A DNA stretch of 64,000 bases from Caulobacter segnis ATCC 21756 (GCF_000092285.1 NC_014100.1:2728001-2792000); one strand, 5' to 3'. Positions 26,927-36,900 are shown, counted from the first letter of the stretch. The notes: a model not told the origin generated them from the letters alone. Made by a program: numbers and translations.

Positions 26927-28770
26927 CGCGCGCCCTCCGGTTGGGTGTCGCGCACGCTGAAGACCTGAAACATCCCGGCGTGCATGTGGTAGAGCATGTG
27001 ACAGTGGAAGGCCCAGTCGCCGGTCTCGGCCGTGAAGTCGAAGCTCGCGCGACCGCCCGGCAAGACGATGACGGTGTGCTTTCGTGGCAGGTGGCCGGCC
27101 GGTCCGAAGGTCAGCTCGAAAAAGTGGCCGTGCAGGTGGATGGGGTGGGCCATCATGGTGTCGTTGACCAGGGTGACCCGGACCCGTTCGCCATGGCGGA
27201 ACGCATAGGGCGGCGGTCGCTCGCTGAACTTGCGCCCGTCGAACCCCCACATGAACCGCTCCATGTTGCCGGTCAGGTGGATTTCGAGGGATCGTTCCGG
27301 GGCGCGGGTGTCGGCGTTCGGTTCGAGCGCCACCAGATCGCGATAGACAAGCACCCGGTGGCCGACGCTTTCCAGGCCCTGGCCGGGCTCGCCAGTGCGA
27401 TCCATCGGCATGGGGGCGATCGTCTGCACGCCGGGACCAAGCCTGACTTGCGGCGCGTTGTCGGAGTTGCGCATGGACATGTCCATGCCGCCCATGTCCA
27501 TCTTGCCCATCACGTCGCCGCCGCGCTGGCGCGGCGGCGCCATGCCGGGGGCGGGACTAGCGGTCATCGCGCCGTGCCCCATGGCCGCGTGGTCCATTGC
27601 GGGCATGTCCATGGACCCGTGATCCATGGCGCCCATCTGCATGCCGCTCATGTCCATGCCCATGTCGCGCATGGTGGTCAGGGGCCGTTCCCGCAGCGGC
27701 GGAACCTCCGCGCTCATGCCTAGGCGCGGCGCCAGCGTGGCCCGGCCCAAACCTGAGCGGTCGACCGACTCCGAGACGATCGTGAAAGCCTTGTCCTCGG
27801 TGGGCTGGACGATGACGTCGTAGGTTTCGGCGTTGCCGATCTGGAACTCGTCGATCTCGACGGGTCGCACGTGCTGGCCGTCGGCGGCGACCACGGTCAT
27901 CCGCAGCCCCGGAATGCGGACATTGAAGACCGACTGGGCCGCGGCGTTGATGAACCTCAGGCGCACGCGCTCGCCCGGCGAGAACAGGGCCGTCCAGTTG
28001 TCCTGGGGTCCGTGGCCGTTGACCAGGAAGGTGTAGGCCGCGCCGGTCACATCGGAGATGTCGGTCGGGTCCATCAGAATCTTGGCCCAGTCCAGCCGTT
28101 CGGCCAGCGTCTGGTCCTTGCCCGCCAGGAGCCCGGCGATCGTCTGGCGCTGGTAGTTGAAGGCCCCGCTCTGCTGCTTGAGCTTGGTGAAGATCTGGTG
28201 CGGGTGCAGCTGGCTGAAATCCGACAGCACCACGACATGCTCCCGGTCAAAGGCCACCGGATCGGCGCCGGCGGGATCGATGATGATCGGGCCGTAGTGG
28301 CCCATCTGCTCCTGCAGGCCCGAGTGGCTGTGGTACCAGTAGGTGCCCGACTGGCGGACCTGGAATTCGTAGACGAAGGTCTCGCCGGGCTTGATGCCGG
28401 GGAAGCTGACGCCCGGGACGCCGTCCATCTGGAAGGGCACCAGCAGACCATGCCAGTGGATCGAGGTCTCCTCGTCCAGGCCGTTGGTCACCGACAGGCG
28501 GACGTGCTGGCCTTCCTTCAACCGGATCAGGGGACCTGGCACCGTCCCATTGATGGTCACGGCATGGGCGCTCTTGCCGTCCACCGTGATTGGCGTATGG
28601 CCGATGGTCAGCTTGATGTCTTCGCCGGAGAGCGCTGGCGGCGCGCGGCCAGGAGCGTCAGCTGCGCGCGCCCACCCGGGCAGGAGACCCGCAAGCGTGG
28701 CGCCGCCGCCGAGCACGGTGAGGGATTGCAGGAAACGACGGCGATCGAAAGTCGCGCTGGATCGACGCAT
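26923..28770 (-). CDS. copA: CopA/PcoA periplasmic multicopper oxidase
   Basis: A 615-residue Tat-exported multicopper oxidase that oxidises Cu(I) in the periplasm. The Tat signal is DRRRFLQSLTVLGGG (residues 9-23). Copper motifs are HWHG (about 104), WYHSHSG, HPIHLHGHFFEL and HCHMLYHMHAGM near the C-terminus. A Met/His-rich insert with MGMDMSGMQMGAMDHG (about residues 366-405) and a second shorter block (MGKMDMGGMDMSM) are typical of PcoA and bind Cu(I). It begins 110 nt after the ECF sigma gene on the same strand, so the sigma factor may drive it. Confidence 0.96.
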   Translation of the reverse strand: MRRSSATFDRRRFLQSLTVLGGGATLAGLLPGWARAADAPGRAPPALSGEDIKLTIGHTPITVDGKSAHAVTINGTVPGPLIRLKEGQHVRLSVTNGLDEETSIHWHGLLVPFQMDGVPGVSFPGIKPGETFVYEFQVRQSGTYWYHSHSGLQEQMGHYGPIIIDPAGADPVAFDREHVVVLSDFSQLHPHQIFTKLKQQSGAFNYQRQTIAGLLAGKDQTLAERLDWAKILMDPTDISDVTGAAYTFLVNGHGPQDNWTALFSPGERVRLRFINAAAQSVFNVRIPGLRMTVVAADGQHVRPVEIDEFQIGNAETYDVIVQPTEDKAFTIVSESVDRSGLGRATLAPRLGMSAEVPPLRERPLTTMRDMGMDMSGMQMGAMDHGSMDMPAMDHAAMGHGAMTASPAPGMAPPRQRGGDVMGKMDMGGMDMSMRNSDNAPQVRLGPGVQTIAPMPMDRTGEPGQGLESVGHRVLVYRDLVALEPNADTRAPERSLEIHLTGNMERFMWGFDGRKFSERPPPYAFRHGERVRVTLVNDTMMAHPIHLHGHFFELTFGPAGHLPRKHTVIVLPGGRASFDFTAETGDWAFHCHMLYHMHAGMFQVFSVRDTQPEGAR

Positions 28771-28880
28771 GACAGCCCTTTTGACGATGGCGCGCTGGCA
28801 GGAGGCCGTGACGGCCGCAACGCGATCTCAACGCTGGCTACGCACCGCGCGTTCTGCCCCCTCAAACGGACGGCAAAAAA

Positions 28881-29453
28881 TCAGGGATGAACCAGCCAGT
28901 CGGCCAGACGCTTGCGGGCGCGATAGGCGCGCGTCTCGATCGTCTTGACGCTGACGCCCAGGAACGAGGCCGCCTCCTGTTGGGAGTAGCCTTCGAGGTA
29001 GGTAAGGATCAGCGGCTCCTTGAGCTGGTCGGGAAGGCGCGCGATGGCTGCTTCCAGGCGCGACAGCTGTTCGGTGCGCAAGCTCTGGGCCTCCGGCCCC
29101 GGCGCGGAATCGGCATAGTCCGGCGAGCCTGGCGCATCGATGGAGCGCTCGCCCAGGATTAGCCGGCGCACCAGGAGCCGCCGCCCACGATCGCGGCACT
29201 TGTTGAGGACGATCGCCCGCATCCAGGCGCCGAACGGCCGGGCGGGATCGTATCGGTCGAGCGCCTTCCAGGCGGCCACGAAACTTTCCTGAACGACCTC
29301 GTGCGCCGCCTCAGGATCACCGACGTGGCGTCGTGCGAAGGTGTGCAGCGGACCCTTGTGGCGTCGCATCAGAATGCTGAACGCGCGCTCGTCGCCCCGC
29401 GCCACCCTATGGGCTAGAGCGCTTTCGTCCTCGTCTGAAGGACCGGAGGTCAC
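28881..29453 (-). CDS. ECF sigma factor, CnrH-like
   Basis: A 190-residue ECF RNA-polymerase sigma factor. Region 2 is LMRRHKGPLHTFARRHVGDP followed by EAAHEVVQESFVAAWKALDR. Region 4 is LPDQLKEPLILTYLEGYSQQ then EAASFLGVSVKTIETRAYRA. Its ATG overlaps the stop of the metal-sensor gene by 4 nt, giving the order anti-sigma, sensor, sigma. This is the same order as cnrY-cnrX-cnrH of Cupriavidus. Direct position ahead of copA suggests it activates copper (or silver) genes, but the trigger metal is not proven by sequence. Confidence 0.9.
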   Translation of the reverse strand: MTSGPSDEDESALAHRVARGDERAFSILMRRHKGPLHTFARRHVGDPEAAHEVVQESFVAAWKALDRYDPARPFGAWMRAIVLNKCRDRGRRLLVRRLILGERSIDAPGSPDYADSAPGPEAQSLRTEQLSRLEAAIARLPDQLKEPLILTYLEGYSQQEAASFLGVSVKTIETRAYRARKRLADWLVHP

Positions 29454-29890
29454 GGCGTCTCGTTGGTGAGCGCCTCACTGACGCGACGATCGAACTTGGC
29501 CGCCTGCTCGGGGGTCAGCACCTTGCGCATCGCCAGGACGTGCTGGACGGTCTCCAGTTGCAGCGCGCCCATGGCGGCGTGGAAGCGCTCGACAGCAGCC
29601 TCGACCTCCGGACTGTACTCATGGCGAGCCTGGATGGCCGCGGCCAGCTGGGCGTTGGCCGCGCGCAGTTCGGCCTCGCGCGCTCGCCGGCGCACGGCGA
29701 AATCCTGTTCGAGAGCATCCAGCTGGCGATCCTGCGCCGCGGTCAGCTTCAGCTCGTGGTGGACCATCTCGTGGAGGGATTGGGTGTGGCGCGCGGGCAA
29801 AAAGCGACCGGAGCCGAGCCAGCCTCCCGCCACGCCGGCCAAGAGCGCCAGGACCACGGTCAGGACGGCGCCGCGGGAGATCCGGCGCAT
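29450..29890 (-). CDS. Periplasmic heavy-metal sensor, CnrX-like
   Basis: A 146-residue protein with one N-terminal membrane anchor (AVLTVVLALLAGVAGGWLGS) and a periplasmic all-helical domain of the CnrX/ZraP/Spy type. The helix with HTQSLHEMVHHELKLTAAQD has the closely spaced His/Glu residues that bind metal in CnrX. A late helix carries LETVQHVLAMRKVLTPEQAA. In the CnrYXH model, metal binding loosens the hold on the anti-sigma protein. It lies 1 nt after the anti-sigma gene and overlaps the sigma gene. Confidence 0.85.
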   Translation of the reverse strand: MRRISRGAVLTVVLALLAGVAGGWLGSGRFLPARHTQSLHEMVHHELKLTAAQDRQLDALEQDFAVRRRAREAELRAANAQLAAAIQARHEYSPEVEAAVERFHAAMGALQLETVQHVLAMRKVLTPEQAAKFDRRVSEALTNETP

Positions 29891-29891
29891 G

Positions 29892-30179
29892 TCAGCGCCC
29901 GCCCAGCAGGGTGGAAGGCGCCAGATGCGCGTCGACGGAAAACGCGGAAATCTCCGGCGGCGTGCGCGCCGCGGCATTAGCCGCCAGGCTTCCCCCCACC
30001 ATGCCCAGGCCAAGGGCCGCCACCACGGAAGCCGCACGGAGAGGAACGAGAGCCGTGGAAGCGCGCCGGCTCTCACGCCAAACGTCAATCCTGGCCCACA
30101 CTTGGCCTTCCAGGCCAGGCAAGCCGGCGTCAGGCTGTTGGCGCAACGCCTCGAAAAGTTGGTCGAGCTTGTCGCTCAT
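29892..30179 (-). CDS. Small membrane anti-sigma factor, CnrY-like
   Basis: A 95-residue protein in the CnrY position. The N-terminal cytoplasmic part MSDKLDQLFEALRQQPDAGL carries a short amphipathic helix suited to gripping a sigma factor. A single membrane segment follows (AASVVAALGLGMVGGSLAAN), then a short periplasmic tail. The internal ATG was chosen because a good site (GGATTTCTGTC) precedes it and the upstream extension is Cys/Arg-rich and unlike the family. Assignment rests mainly on size, topology and gene order. Confidence 0.75.
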   Translation of the reverse strand: MSDKLDQLFEALRQQPDAGLPGLEGQVWARIDVWRESRRASTALVPLRAASVVAALGLGMVGGSLAANAAARTPPEISAFSVDAHLAPSTLLGGR

Positions 30180-30227
30180 GACAGAAATCCCTGACTCCAC
30201 ACGTCTGCATACGCAGCGCGCTGTCCA

Positions 30228-30245
30228 ATCCCTCATGCGAGGGAT
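30228..30245. promoter_or_regulatory. Perfect inverted repeat in the divergent promoter region
   Basis: ATCCCTC-ATGC-GAGGGAT is a 7-bp perfect inverted repeat 49 nt upstream of the anti-sigma gene, in the 206-nt gap shared with the divergent cus-type operon. It could be an operator or an mRNA leader hairpin. Confidence 0.35.
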
Positions 30246-30385
30246 GTCGCGCCCCGGCGCGTAGTGTGAACGACGGACAGCGTACGGGGGAAGTCATATG
30301 CCGAAGACGGCCTTGCAAAGCCACGACGCCCTCCGGGATGGCCCGTAGATGACGCGCCCATACAGTTGGGCTAGGATTTAGCACG

Positions 30386-30760
30386 ATGCTGAGACACGTG
30401 CTCGCCCTTCTGGCCGTCCTGGCCCTGCTGATCAGCCCGATGAGTGTCGCGGCCGCGCAGGTCGAGTGCGCCAAGGCCGGACCGGAGGCCATGGCCAACA
30501 TGGATGCGCCGGCAACTAAGTCGATGGACGCCGCCAAGGCCACCCATGACCCTTGCTGCGACGAAAACCAGAAGGCGCCGCACGACGGCAAGTCCTGCGC
30601 CCAGGTCTGCGCCGCCATGTGCGCGACGATCGCCCCGATGCCGGTCTCGGACATCCAGCTGCCGGCCATCGAACCGATGCGCCTGATGGCGGCGGCTTCC
30701 AATCCGCTGCGCTCTCACGCGCCGCCGCGCGACGAACGACCACCCAAACGGATCGCCTGA
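30386..30760 (+). CDS. Small exported Cys-rich protein heading the Cus-type locus
   Basis: A 124-residue protein with an N-terminal signal (VLALLAVLALLISPMSVAAA). The mature part is rich in Met, Asp and Cys (HDPCCDENQKAPHDGKS; CAQVCAAMCATIAPMP), followed by a Pro/Arg tail. The paired cysteines look like a soft-metal site. I do not recognise a named family. Its place at the start of the plus-strand Cu/Ag cluster mirrors the Cys/His-rich protein that heads the czc operon. Confidence 0.65.
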   Translation: MLRHVLALLAVLALLISPMSVAAAQVECAKAGPEAMANMDAPATKSMDAAKATHDPCCDENQKAPHDGKSCAQVCAAMCATIAPMPVSDIQLPAIEPMRLMAAASNPLRSHAPPRDERPPKRIA

Positions 30761-30896
30761 ACCTGACCTGCGTCTGACGCGGGTCCCTCCCGCGCTGTGT
30801 CGGCGCGGTCGCGCCTACGCGCGTCCGCCCGTCGTCACGTCCGGGATCCGAGCGCCGCCTTCGCGCGGCTCTTCGAACCCTTTCTGGACGATCAAA

Positions 30897-31154
30897 ATGC
30901 AAATCTCCAAGACCCTGGCCGCCGCCTTCGCCGTGGCCGCTCTAACCACGATCGCCGGTTCGCCGGCCCTGGCCTCTGCGTCGGACGACGCGGGCTTTAC
31001 CTATCGGGCCTCGGCGCCGCCGGCCAACCCGCACGACCTCTTCCGCCACAACATCAAGGTCCCAGCCCCCGAGGCGAAGACCGACATGGCGATGAAGGAT
31101 TGCGGCTGCCCGATGATGAAGGCGGTCGCGACCAAGTCCGGTCACGGCGGCTAA
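30897..31154 (+). CDS. Small exported protein with CGCPMM motif
   Basis: An 85-residue exported protein. The signal peptide runs to about residue 27 (AVAALTTIAGSPALASA). The mature chain has HDLFRHNIKVPAPEAKTDMA and ends MKDCGCPMMKAVATKSGHGG. The C-G-C-P-M-M cluster with nearby Met/His residues suggests copper or silver binding. It precedes the RND operon and is separated from it by a strong hairpin, so expression may differ from cusCBA. Function is inferred from residues and neighbours only. Confidence 0.65.
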   Translation: MQISKTLAAAFAVAALTTIAGSPALASASDDAGFTYRASAPPANPHDLFRHNIKVPAPEAKTDMAMKDCGCPMMKAVATKSGHGG

Positions 31155-31161
31155 GGCGGCC

Positions 31162-31193
31162 GGAGCCCGGCGGGACACCTCCCGCCGGGCTCC
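31162..31193. terminator. Long perfect hairpin between the CGCPMM gene and cusC
   Basis: GGAGCCCGGCGGGA-CACC-TCCCGCCGGGCTCC forms a 14-bp perfect stem with a 4-nt loop, 7 nt after a stop codon. No U-run follows (ACGCCCC), so it may act as a partial terminator or protect the upstream message from 3' decay. The next gene starts 46 nt further on. Confidence 0.65.
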
Positions 31194-31239
31194 ACGCCCC
31201 CGTCGTCTGCTCTTCCCCCTCTCTGTGATCGGAACCCCG

Positions 31240-32466
31240 ATGCGCATCGCCATCACCCTGGCCGCGACGCTGCTGGCCAGCGCCGCCCAGGCCGCGCCCC
31301 TGACCTACGCCCAGACCCTCGACGCGGCCGCCGCCAACGCGCCGGCCCTGCGCGCCGCCGCCCTGCAGGTCGAAGCCGCCAAGGCCTCAGCCAAGGCCGC
31401 CGGCGCCTTGCCCGACCCCAAACTCGCCTTGGGCCTCGACAACTTCCCGGTCTCCGGCCCGCCCGCCGGTCGGTTCGGGGTCGATGAGATGACCATGGGC
31501 CGGGTCGGCTTCAGCCAGGACATGCCCAGCGCCGCCAAGCGCCAGGCGCGGATCGGCCGGGCCCAGGCCGACATCGTCGCGGCCGGCGCCGAGGGCGCGG
31601 TCGAGGCCCGCCAGGTCCGTGTCGCCGCCGCCCTGGCCTGGATCGAACTGCTCTACGCCCAACGCAAGCTCGCGGCGCTGGACGGGGTGGTCGCCCAGCT
31701 TGCCCCACTGTGGGACGCCGCGCCGTCCGGCGTCGCCTCGGGACGCTCCCGGCCCGCCCAGGCGCTGGAGGCCGCGCAGATGCGCGCCGCCCTGGAGGAC
31801 CGCCGCAGCGAGGCGGTCTCCGAGCTGGGGCGCGCCCGCGCCATGCTGACCCGTTGGACGGGCGACACCGATCCCCAGGCGGTGGGCGAAGCGCCCGATC
31901 TCGATCTCGCCCCCGCCCGTCTCAGGGCGGCGATCGACCGCAATCCCGCCCTGCTGGCGAAAGACGCGGCCGCCCGGCAGGCCCAGGCCGACGTCGCCCT
32001 GGCCAAGGCCGACAAGCGTCCCGACTGGAGCTGGGAAGTGGCCTATCAGCGCCGCGACCCGATGTTCGGCGACATGGTCTCGGCCGGCGTCAGCGTCAGC
32101 CTGCCGCTGTGGGGCAAGAGCCGCCAGGACCCGATGATCGCCGCGCGCGCCGCCAGCGCTGGCCGCGCGGACGCCCAACGCGAAGACACCCGTCGGGCGC
32201 TGAGCGCCCAGCTCGAAGCCGACCTCGCCGACCACGTCATGCATCACGAGCAATGGCTGCGGGCTCGCGACACCCTCCTGCCGCTGGCCAAGCAAAGGGC
32301 CCAGTTGGAGACCGCCGCCTACGGCGCTGGCACGGCCGGCCTGCCCGACGTTCTGGCCGCCTTCTCCGGCCTGGCCGACGCCCAGCTCGCCACTCTCGAT
32401 CGCGAGGCCGCCGTCGCCCTCGACGCCGCCCGCCTGACCCTGACCTACGGAAGCGACGACCAATGA
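31240..32466 (+). CDS. CusC-like outer-membrane channel (TolC family)
   Basis: A 408-residue TolC-family outer-membrane factor for the Cu/Ag RND pump. The signal peptide is MRIAITLAATLLASAAQA. The mature start is APLTYAQTLDAAAANAPALR, and later segments include GALPDPKLALGLDNFPVSGP and the second-repeat SVSLPLWGKSRQDPMIAARA. An in-frame GTG 15 nt upstream was rejected because the ATG gives a cleaner signal peptide. The stop overlaps the adaptor start by 4 nt. Confidence 0.9.
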   Translation: MRIAITLAATLLASAAQAAPLTYAQTLDAAAANAPALRAAALQVEAAKASAKAAGALPDPKLALGLDNFPVSGPPAGRFGVDEMTMGRVGFSQDMPSAAKRQARIGRAQADIVAAGAEGAVEARQVRVAAALAWIELLYAQRKLAALDGVVAQLAPLWDAAPSGVASGRSRPAQALEAAQMRAALEDRRSEAVSELGRARAMLTRWTGDTDPQAVGEAPDLDLAPARLRAAIDRNPALLAKDAAARQAQADVALAKADKRPDWSWEVAYQRRDPMFGDMVSAGVSVSLPLWGKSRQDPMIAARAASAGRADAQREDTRRALSAQLEADLADHVMHHEQWLRARDTLLPLAKQRAQLETAAYGAGTAGLPDVLAAFSGLADAQLATLDREAAVALDAARLTLTYGSDDQ

Positions 32467-33977
32467 ACCCGTCCCCCTCGATGAAGGTCCTGCTCGGGGC
32501 CGGCGCCGCCCTGGTCGTCCTGGCCGGCGCCGGCGGCTATGGCCTGGCCCGCCTGACCGCCAAGCCGGCGATGTCTCAGGCCCCGGCCGACGGTCGCAAG
32601 GCGCTCTACTGGTATGACCCGATGGTCCCGGCCCAGCACTTCGACAAGCCGGGCAAGTCGCCGTTCATGGACATGCAGCTGGTCCCCAAATACGCCGGCG
32701 AGGCCGAGACCAGCGGTCCGGCGGCCGGGGTCCGCATCGATCCATCGGCCGCCCAAAACCTCGGCTTCCGGCTGGCGACCGTGGAGGAAGGCGTGCTTTC
32801 CAGCGGCCTGACCGCCACCGGCATCGTCGACTTCAACCAGCGCGACGTCGCCGTCGTCCAGGCCCGCAGCGGCGGGTTTGTGCAGCGGGTCTATGGCCGC
32901 GCGCCCGGCGACGTGATCGCCGCCGGCGCGCCGCTGGCCGACCTGTTGGTTCCCGAATGGGGCGGCGCCCAGGCCGAATACCTGGCCGTCCGGCGCACCG
33001 GTGATGCGGCCCTGGTCGCCGCCGCCCGCCAGCGCCTGCGGCTGCTGGGCATGCCCGACGGCGCCATCGCGTCGCTCGACCGCGATGGCCGGCCGCGCAC
33101 GACCATCACCGTCACCGCGCCCTTAGGTGGGGTGATCTCCAAGCTCGATGTGCGGGCCGGCATGACCGTGGCGATGGGCCAGACCCTGGCCGAGATCAAC
33201 GGTCTCTCGAAGGTCTGGGTCACGGCCGCCGTGCCTGAAGCCCAGGCCGGTCAGCTGCGGCCGGGCCAGGGCGTCGGCGTCACCCTGGCGGCCTATCCCG
33301 GCGAGGCCCTGCGCGGGACGGTCCAGGCCGTGCTCCCGCAGGCCCAGGGCGACAGCCGCACCTTGCAAGCGCGGATCGAACTGGCCAACCGCGACGGTCG
33401 CCTCAAACCCGGCATGTTCGCCACTATCGCCTTCGATGCGGCGGCCCGAACAGCGCTGCTCGTCCCGTCCGAGGCGGTGATACGCACAGGTACGCGCAAC
33501 GTGGTGATGCTGGCCGCCGATGGCGGGCGCTACCGGGCCGTCGAGGTCAGGACCGGCCGCGAGGCTGGCGGCCGAACAGAGATCCTGGCGGGATTGTCTT
33601 CGGGCCAGCGGATCATCGCGTCGGGCCAGTTCCTGATCGACTCCGAGGCCAGCCTGGCCGGCCTGCAGGTCCAGCCGCTTCCATCGTCCAGCTCTCAAAT
33701 GTCGCCGGACGGCATGACCATGGCCAAGCCGATGGCGCCGGCCAGACCGGCCCTGGCTGAAGCCACCGGCCGCATCGAGCAGGTGGCCAAGGACGGCGTC
33801 ACCCTATCCCACGGCCCGGTGCCGGCGATCGGCTGGCCCGCCATGACGATGACCTTCCGGGCCGATCCGATGCTGCTGAGGGGTCTGAAGGTCGGCGATC
33901 AGGTCCAGTTCGCCTTTGACCCGCCGCCCGCCGATCCGGTCATCCGGCGCATCGCCAAGATCGGCGGTGGCGCATGA
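32463..33977 (+). CDS. cusB: CusB-like RND adaptor with a C-terminal CusF domain
   Basis: A 504-residue periplasmic adaptor of the Cu/Ag efflux pump. After a membrane anchor ([20 protein letters not shown]) comes a heavy-metal-binding segment ([20 protein letters not shown], then [10 protein letters not shown]). The barrel-sandwich and beta-barrel domains follow ([40 protein letters not shown]). The last 70 or so residues are a CusF-type OB-fold, [20 protein letters not shown] then [12 protein letters not shown], with the Trp and Met copper ligands. A Met-rich linker ([18 protein letters not shown]) joins the two. The fusion probably delivers copper directly to the pump. It overlaps both neighbours by 4 nt. 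Confidence 0.93.
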   Translation: MNPSPSMKVLLGAGAALVVLAGAGGYGLARLTAKPAMSQAPADGRKALYWYDPMVPAQHFDKPGKSPFMDMQLVPKYAGEAETSGPAAGVRIDPSAAQNLGFRLATVEEGVLSSGLTATGIVDFNQRDVAVVQARSGGFVQRVYGRAPGDVIAAGAPLADLLVPEWGGAQAEYLAVRRTGDAALVAAARQRLRLLGMPDGAIASLDRDGRPRTTITVTAPLGGVISKLDVRAGMTVAMGQTLAEINGLSKVWVTAAVPEAQAGQLRPGQGVGVTLAAYPGEALRGTVQAVLPQAQGDSRTLQARIELANRDGRLKPGMFATIAFDAAARTALLVPSEAVIRTGTRNVVMLAADGGRYRAVEVRTGREAGGRTEILAGLSSGQRIIASGQFLIDSEASLAGLQVQPLPSSSSQMSPDGMTMAKPMAPARPALAEATGRIEQVAKDGVTLSHGPVPAIGWPAMTMTFRADPMLLRGLKVGDQVQFAFDPPPADPVIRRIAKIGGGA

Positions 33978-36900
33978 TCGCCGCCCTGATCCGCTGGTCG
34001 GTCGCCAACCGCTTCTTTGTGCTGCTCGGGGCCCTGGCCCTGATCGTGGCCGGGAGCCTCTCCGTACGCTCGACCTCGATCGACGCCTTGCCCGACCTCT
34101 CCGACACCCAGGTGATCATCCGCACCAGTTATCCGGGCCAAGCCCCGCAGCTGGTCGAGAACCAGGTCACCTATCCGCTGGCCACCACCATGCTGTCGGT
34201 GCCAGGGGCCAAGACCGTGCGCGGCTATTCGTTCTTCGGCGACAGCTTCGTCTATGTGATCTTCGACGACAAGACCGACCTCTACTGGGCCCGCTCGCGG
34301 GTGCTGGAGTATCTGAACCAGGTCCAGTCACGCCTGCCCGAAAGCGCTCGCCCAGCCTTGGGTCCCGACGCCACCGGGGTCGGCTGGGTCTACGAGTACG
34401 CCCTGGTGGACAAGACCGGCGCTCACGATCTGAGCCAGCTGCGGTCCTTGCAGGACTGGTTCTTGCGCTATGAGCTGAAGACCCTGCCGGGCGTCGCCGA
34501 GGTCTCGGCGATCGGCGGCATGGTGCGCCAGTACCAGGTCGTGCTCGACCCGATGAAGCTGGCCAGCTTCGGCGTCACTCACCAGCAAGTGGTCGCCGCC
34601 CTGAAAGGCGCCAACGCCGAGACCGGCGGTTCGGTGCTGGAGCTGGGCGAGGCCGAATACATGGTCCGCGCCACCGGCTATCTGAAGACCTTCGAGGACT
34701 TCCAGGCCGTGCCGCTGAGGACGGCGGCCGGCGGCGTGCCGGTGCGTCTCGGCGACGTGGCGACGATCCAGGTCGGCCCCGAGATGCGGCGCGGCATCGC
34801 CGAGCTCAACGGCCAGGGCGAGGTGGCCGGCGGCGTCGTGATCCTGCGCTCCGGCGAGAACGCCCGCACGACGATCGCGGCGGTGAAGGCCAAGTTAGTC
34901 GAGCTGAAGAAGAGCCTGCCGCCGGGCGTCGAGGTGGTCACCACCTATGACCGCTCGGGCCTGATCGACCGCGCCGTCCACAACCTGACGGGCAAGCTCC
35001 TGGAGGAGTTCCTGGTCGTGGCCCTGGTCTGCGCCCTGTTCCTGGGCCATCTGCGCTCGGCCCTGGTGGCGATCCTCTCCCTGCCGCTGGGCGTGCTGGC
35101 CGCCTTCCTGGTGATGAAGAGCCAGGGCGTGGACGCCAACATCATGTCGCTGGGCGGCATCGCCATCGCCATCGGGGCCATGGTCGACGCCGCCGTGGTG
35201 ATGATCGAGAACGCCCACAAGAAACTGGAGCGCTGGGCGCACAAGCACCCCGGCGAGACCCTGGCCGGCGAGACCCGCTGGGCGGTGATCACCGAGGCCG
35301 CCGCCGAGGTTGGGCCGGCGCTGTTCTTCAGCCTCCTGATCATCACACTGTCGTTCATCCCGGTCTTCACCCTGCAAGCCCAGGAAGGGCGCCTCTTCCG
35401 GCCGCTGGCCTTCACCAAAACCTACGCCATGGCGGCGGCGGCCATCCTGTCGGTGACCCTGATCCCGGTGCTGATGGGCTATCTGATCCGCGGCCGCATC
35501 CCCGACGAGGCCGCCAATCCGATCAACCGCGTGCTATCGGCGGCCTATCGTCCGCTGCTCGATCGGGTCATGCGCCGCCCCAGGACCACCCTGCTGGTCG
35601 CGCTGCTGGCGTTCGCGACCACGGCCTGGCCGCTGGCCCATCTGGGCGGTGAGTTCATGCCCAGCATGGACGAGGGCGACCTGCTCTACATGCCCTCGGC
35701 CCTGCCGGGGCTGTCGGCGGCCAAGGCCGGCCAGCTGCTCCAGCAGACCGACCGGATGATCAAGACCGTGCCGGAGGTCGACAGCGTGTTCGGCAAGGCC
35801 GGCCGTGCCGAAAGCGCCACCGATCCGGCGCCGCTGGAGATGTTCGAGACCACCATCCGCTTCAAGCCGCGCGACCAGTGGCGGCCGGGTATGACGCCCG
35901 ACAAGCTGGTGGCCGAACTGGACCAGCGCGTTCGCGTCCCCGGCCTGACCAATGTCTGGGTCCCGCCGATCCGCAACCGCATCGACATGCTGGCCACGGG
36001 CATCAAGAGCCCGATCGGGGTCAAGGTGTCGGGGGCGAACCTCACCGAACTCGACCGTATCGCCCGTGAGGTCGAGGGCGTGGCCAAGGGTGTGCCCGGG
36101 GTCAGCTCGGCCCTGGCCGAGCGTCTGACCGGCGGGCGCTATGTCGATGTCCGCATCGACCGGGCCGCCGCCGCGCGGTTCGGCCTCAATATCGACGACG
36201 TCCAGTCGATCGTCTCCGGCGCGATCGGCGGCGAGACCATCGGCCAGACGGTCGAGGGTCTGGCCCGCTATCCGATCAGCGTCCGCTATCCGCGCGAGCT
36301 GCGCGGCAGCCTGGAGGGGCTGCGAGCCCTGCCGGTGCTGACGCCGGGCGGGGCGCAGATCACCTTGGGCACGGTCGCGGAGATTCAGATCGCCGACGGG
36401 CCGCCGATGCTCAAGAGCGAGAACGGCCGGCCCACCACATGGGTCTATGTCGACGTGCGGGGCCGGGATCTGGCTTCGGTCGTCGGCGACCTGCGCCAGG
36501 CGGTCGACCAGAAGGTGCGGCTCTCGCCCGGCGTCAGCCTCTCCTATTCGGGCCAATTCGAATATCTCCAGCGGGCCGCCGACCGGTTGAAGATCGTCGT
36601 GCCGGCCACCCTGCTGATCATCTTCGTGCTGCTCTACGTGATCTTCCGGCGCTTCGACGAGGCGGGGCTGATCATGGCCACCCTGCCTTTCGCCCTGACC
36701 GGCGGGATCTGGACGCTGTATCTGGCGGGCTTCCACCAATCGGTGGCTACCGGCGTCGGGTTCATCGCCCTGGCCGGGGTCTCGGCCGAGTTCGGGGTGG
36801 TGATGCTGATCTATCTCAAGCACGCCATGGACACGCTAGGACCGGACCCGACGCCCGATCAGGTCGAGGCCGCCGTGCGGGAAGGCGCCCTGCTGCGGGT

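Noticed and set aside
27395..28890. Met-rich plus-strand frames opposite the multicopper oxidase
   Set aside because: They are read-throughs of the antisense of the MDMSGM-type repeats in copA, not genes.
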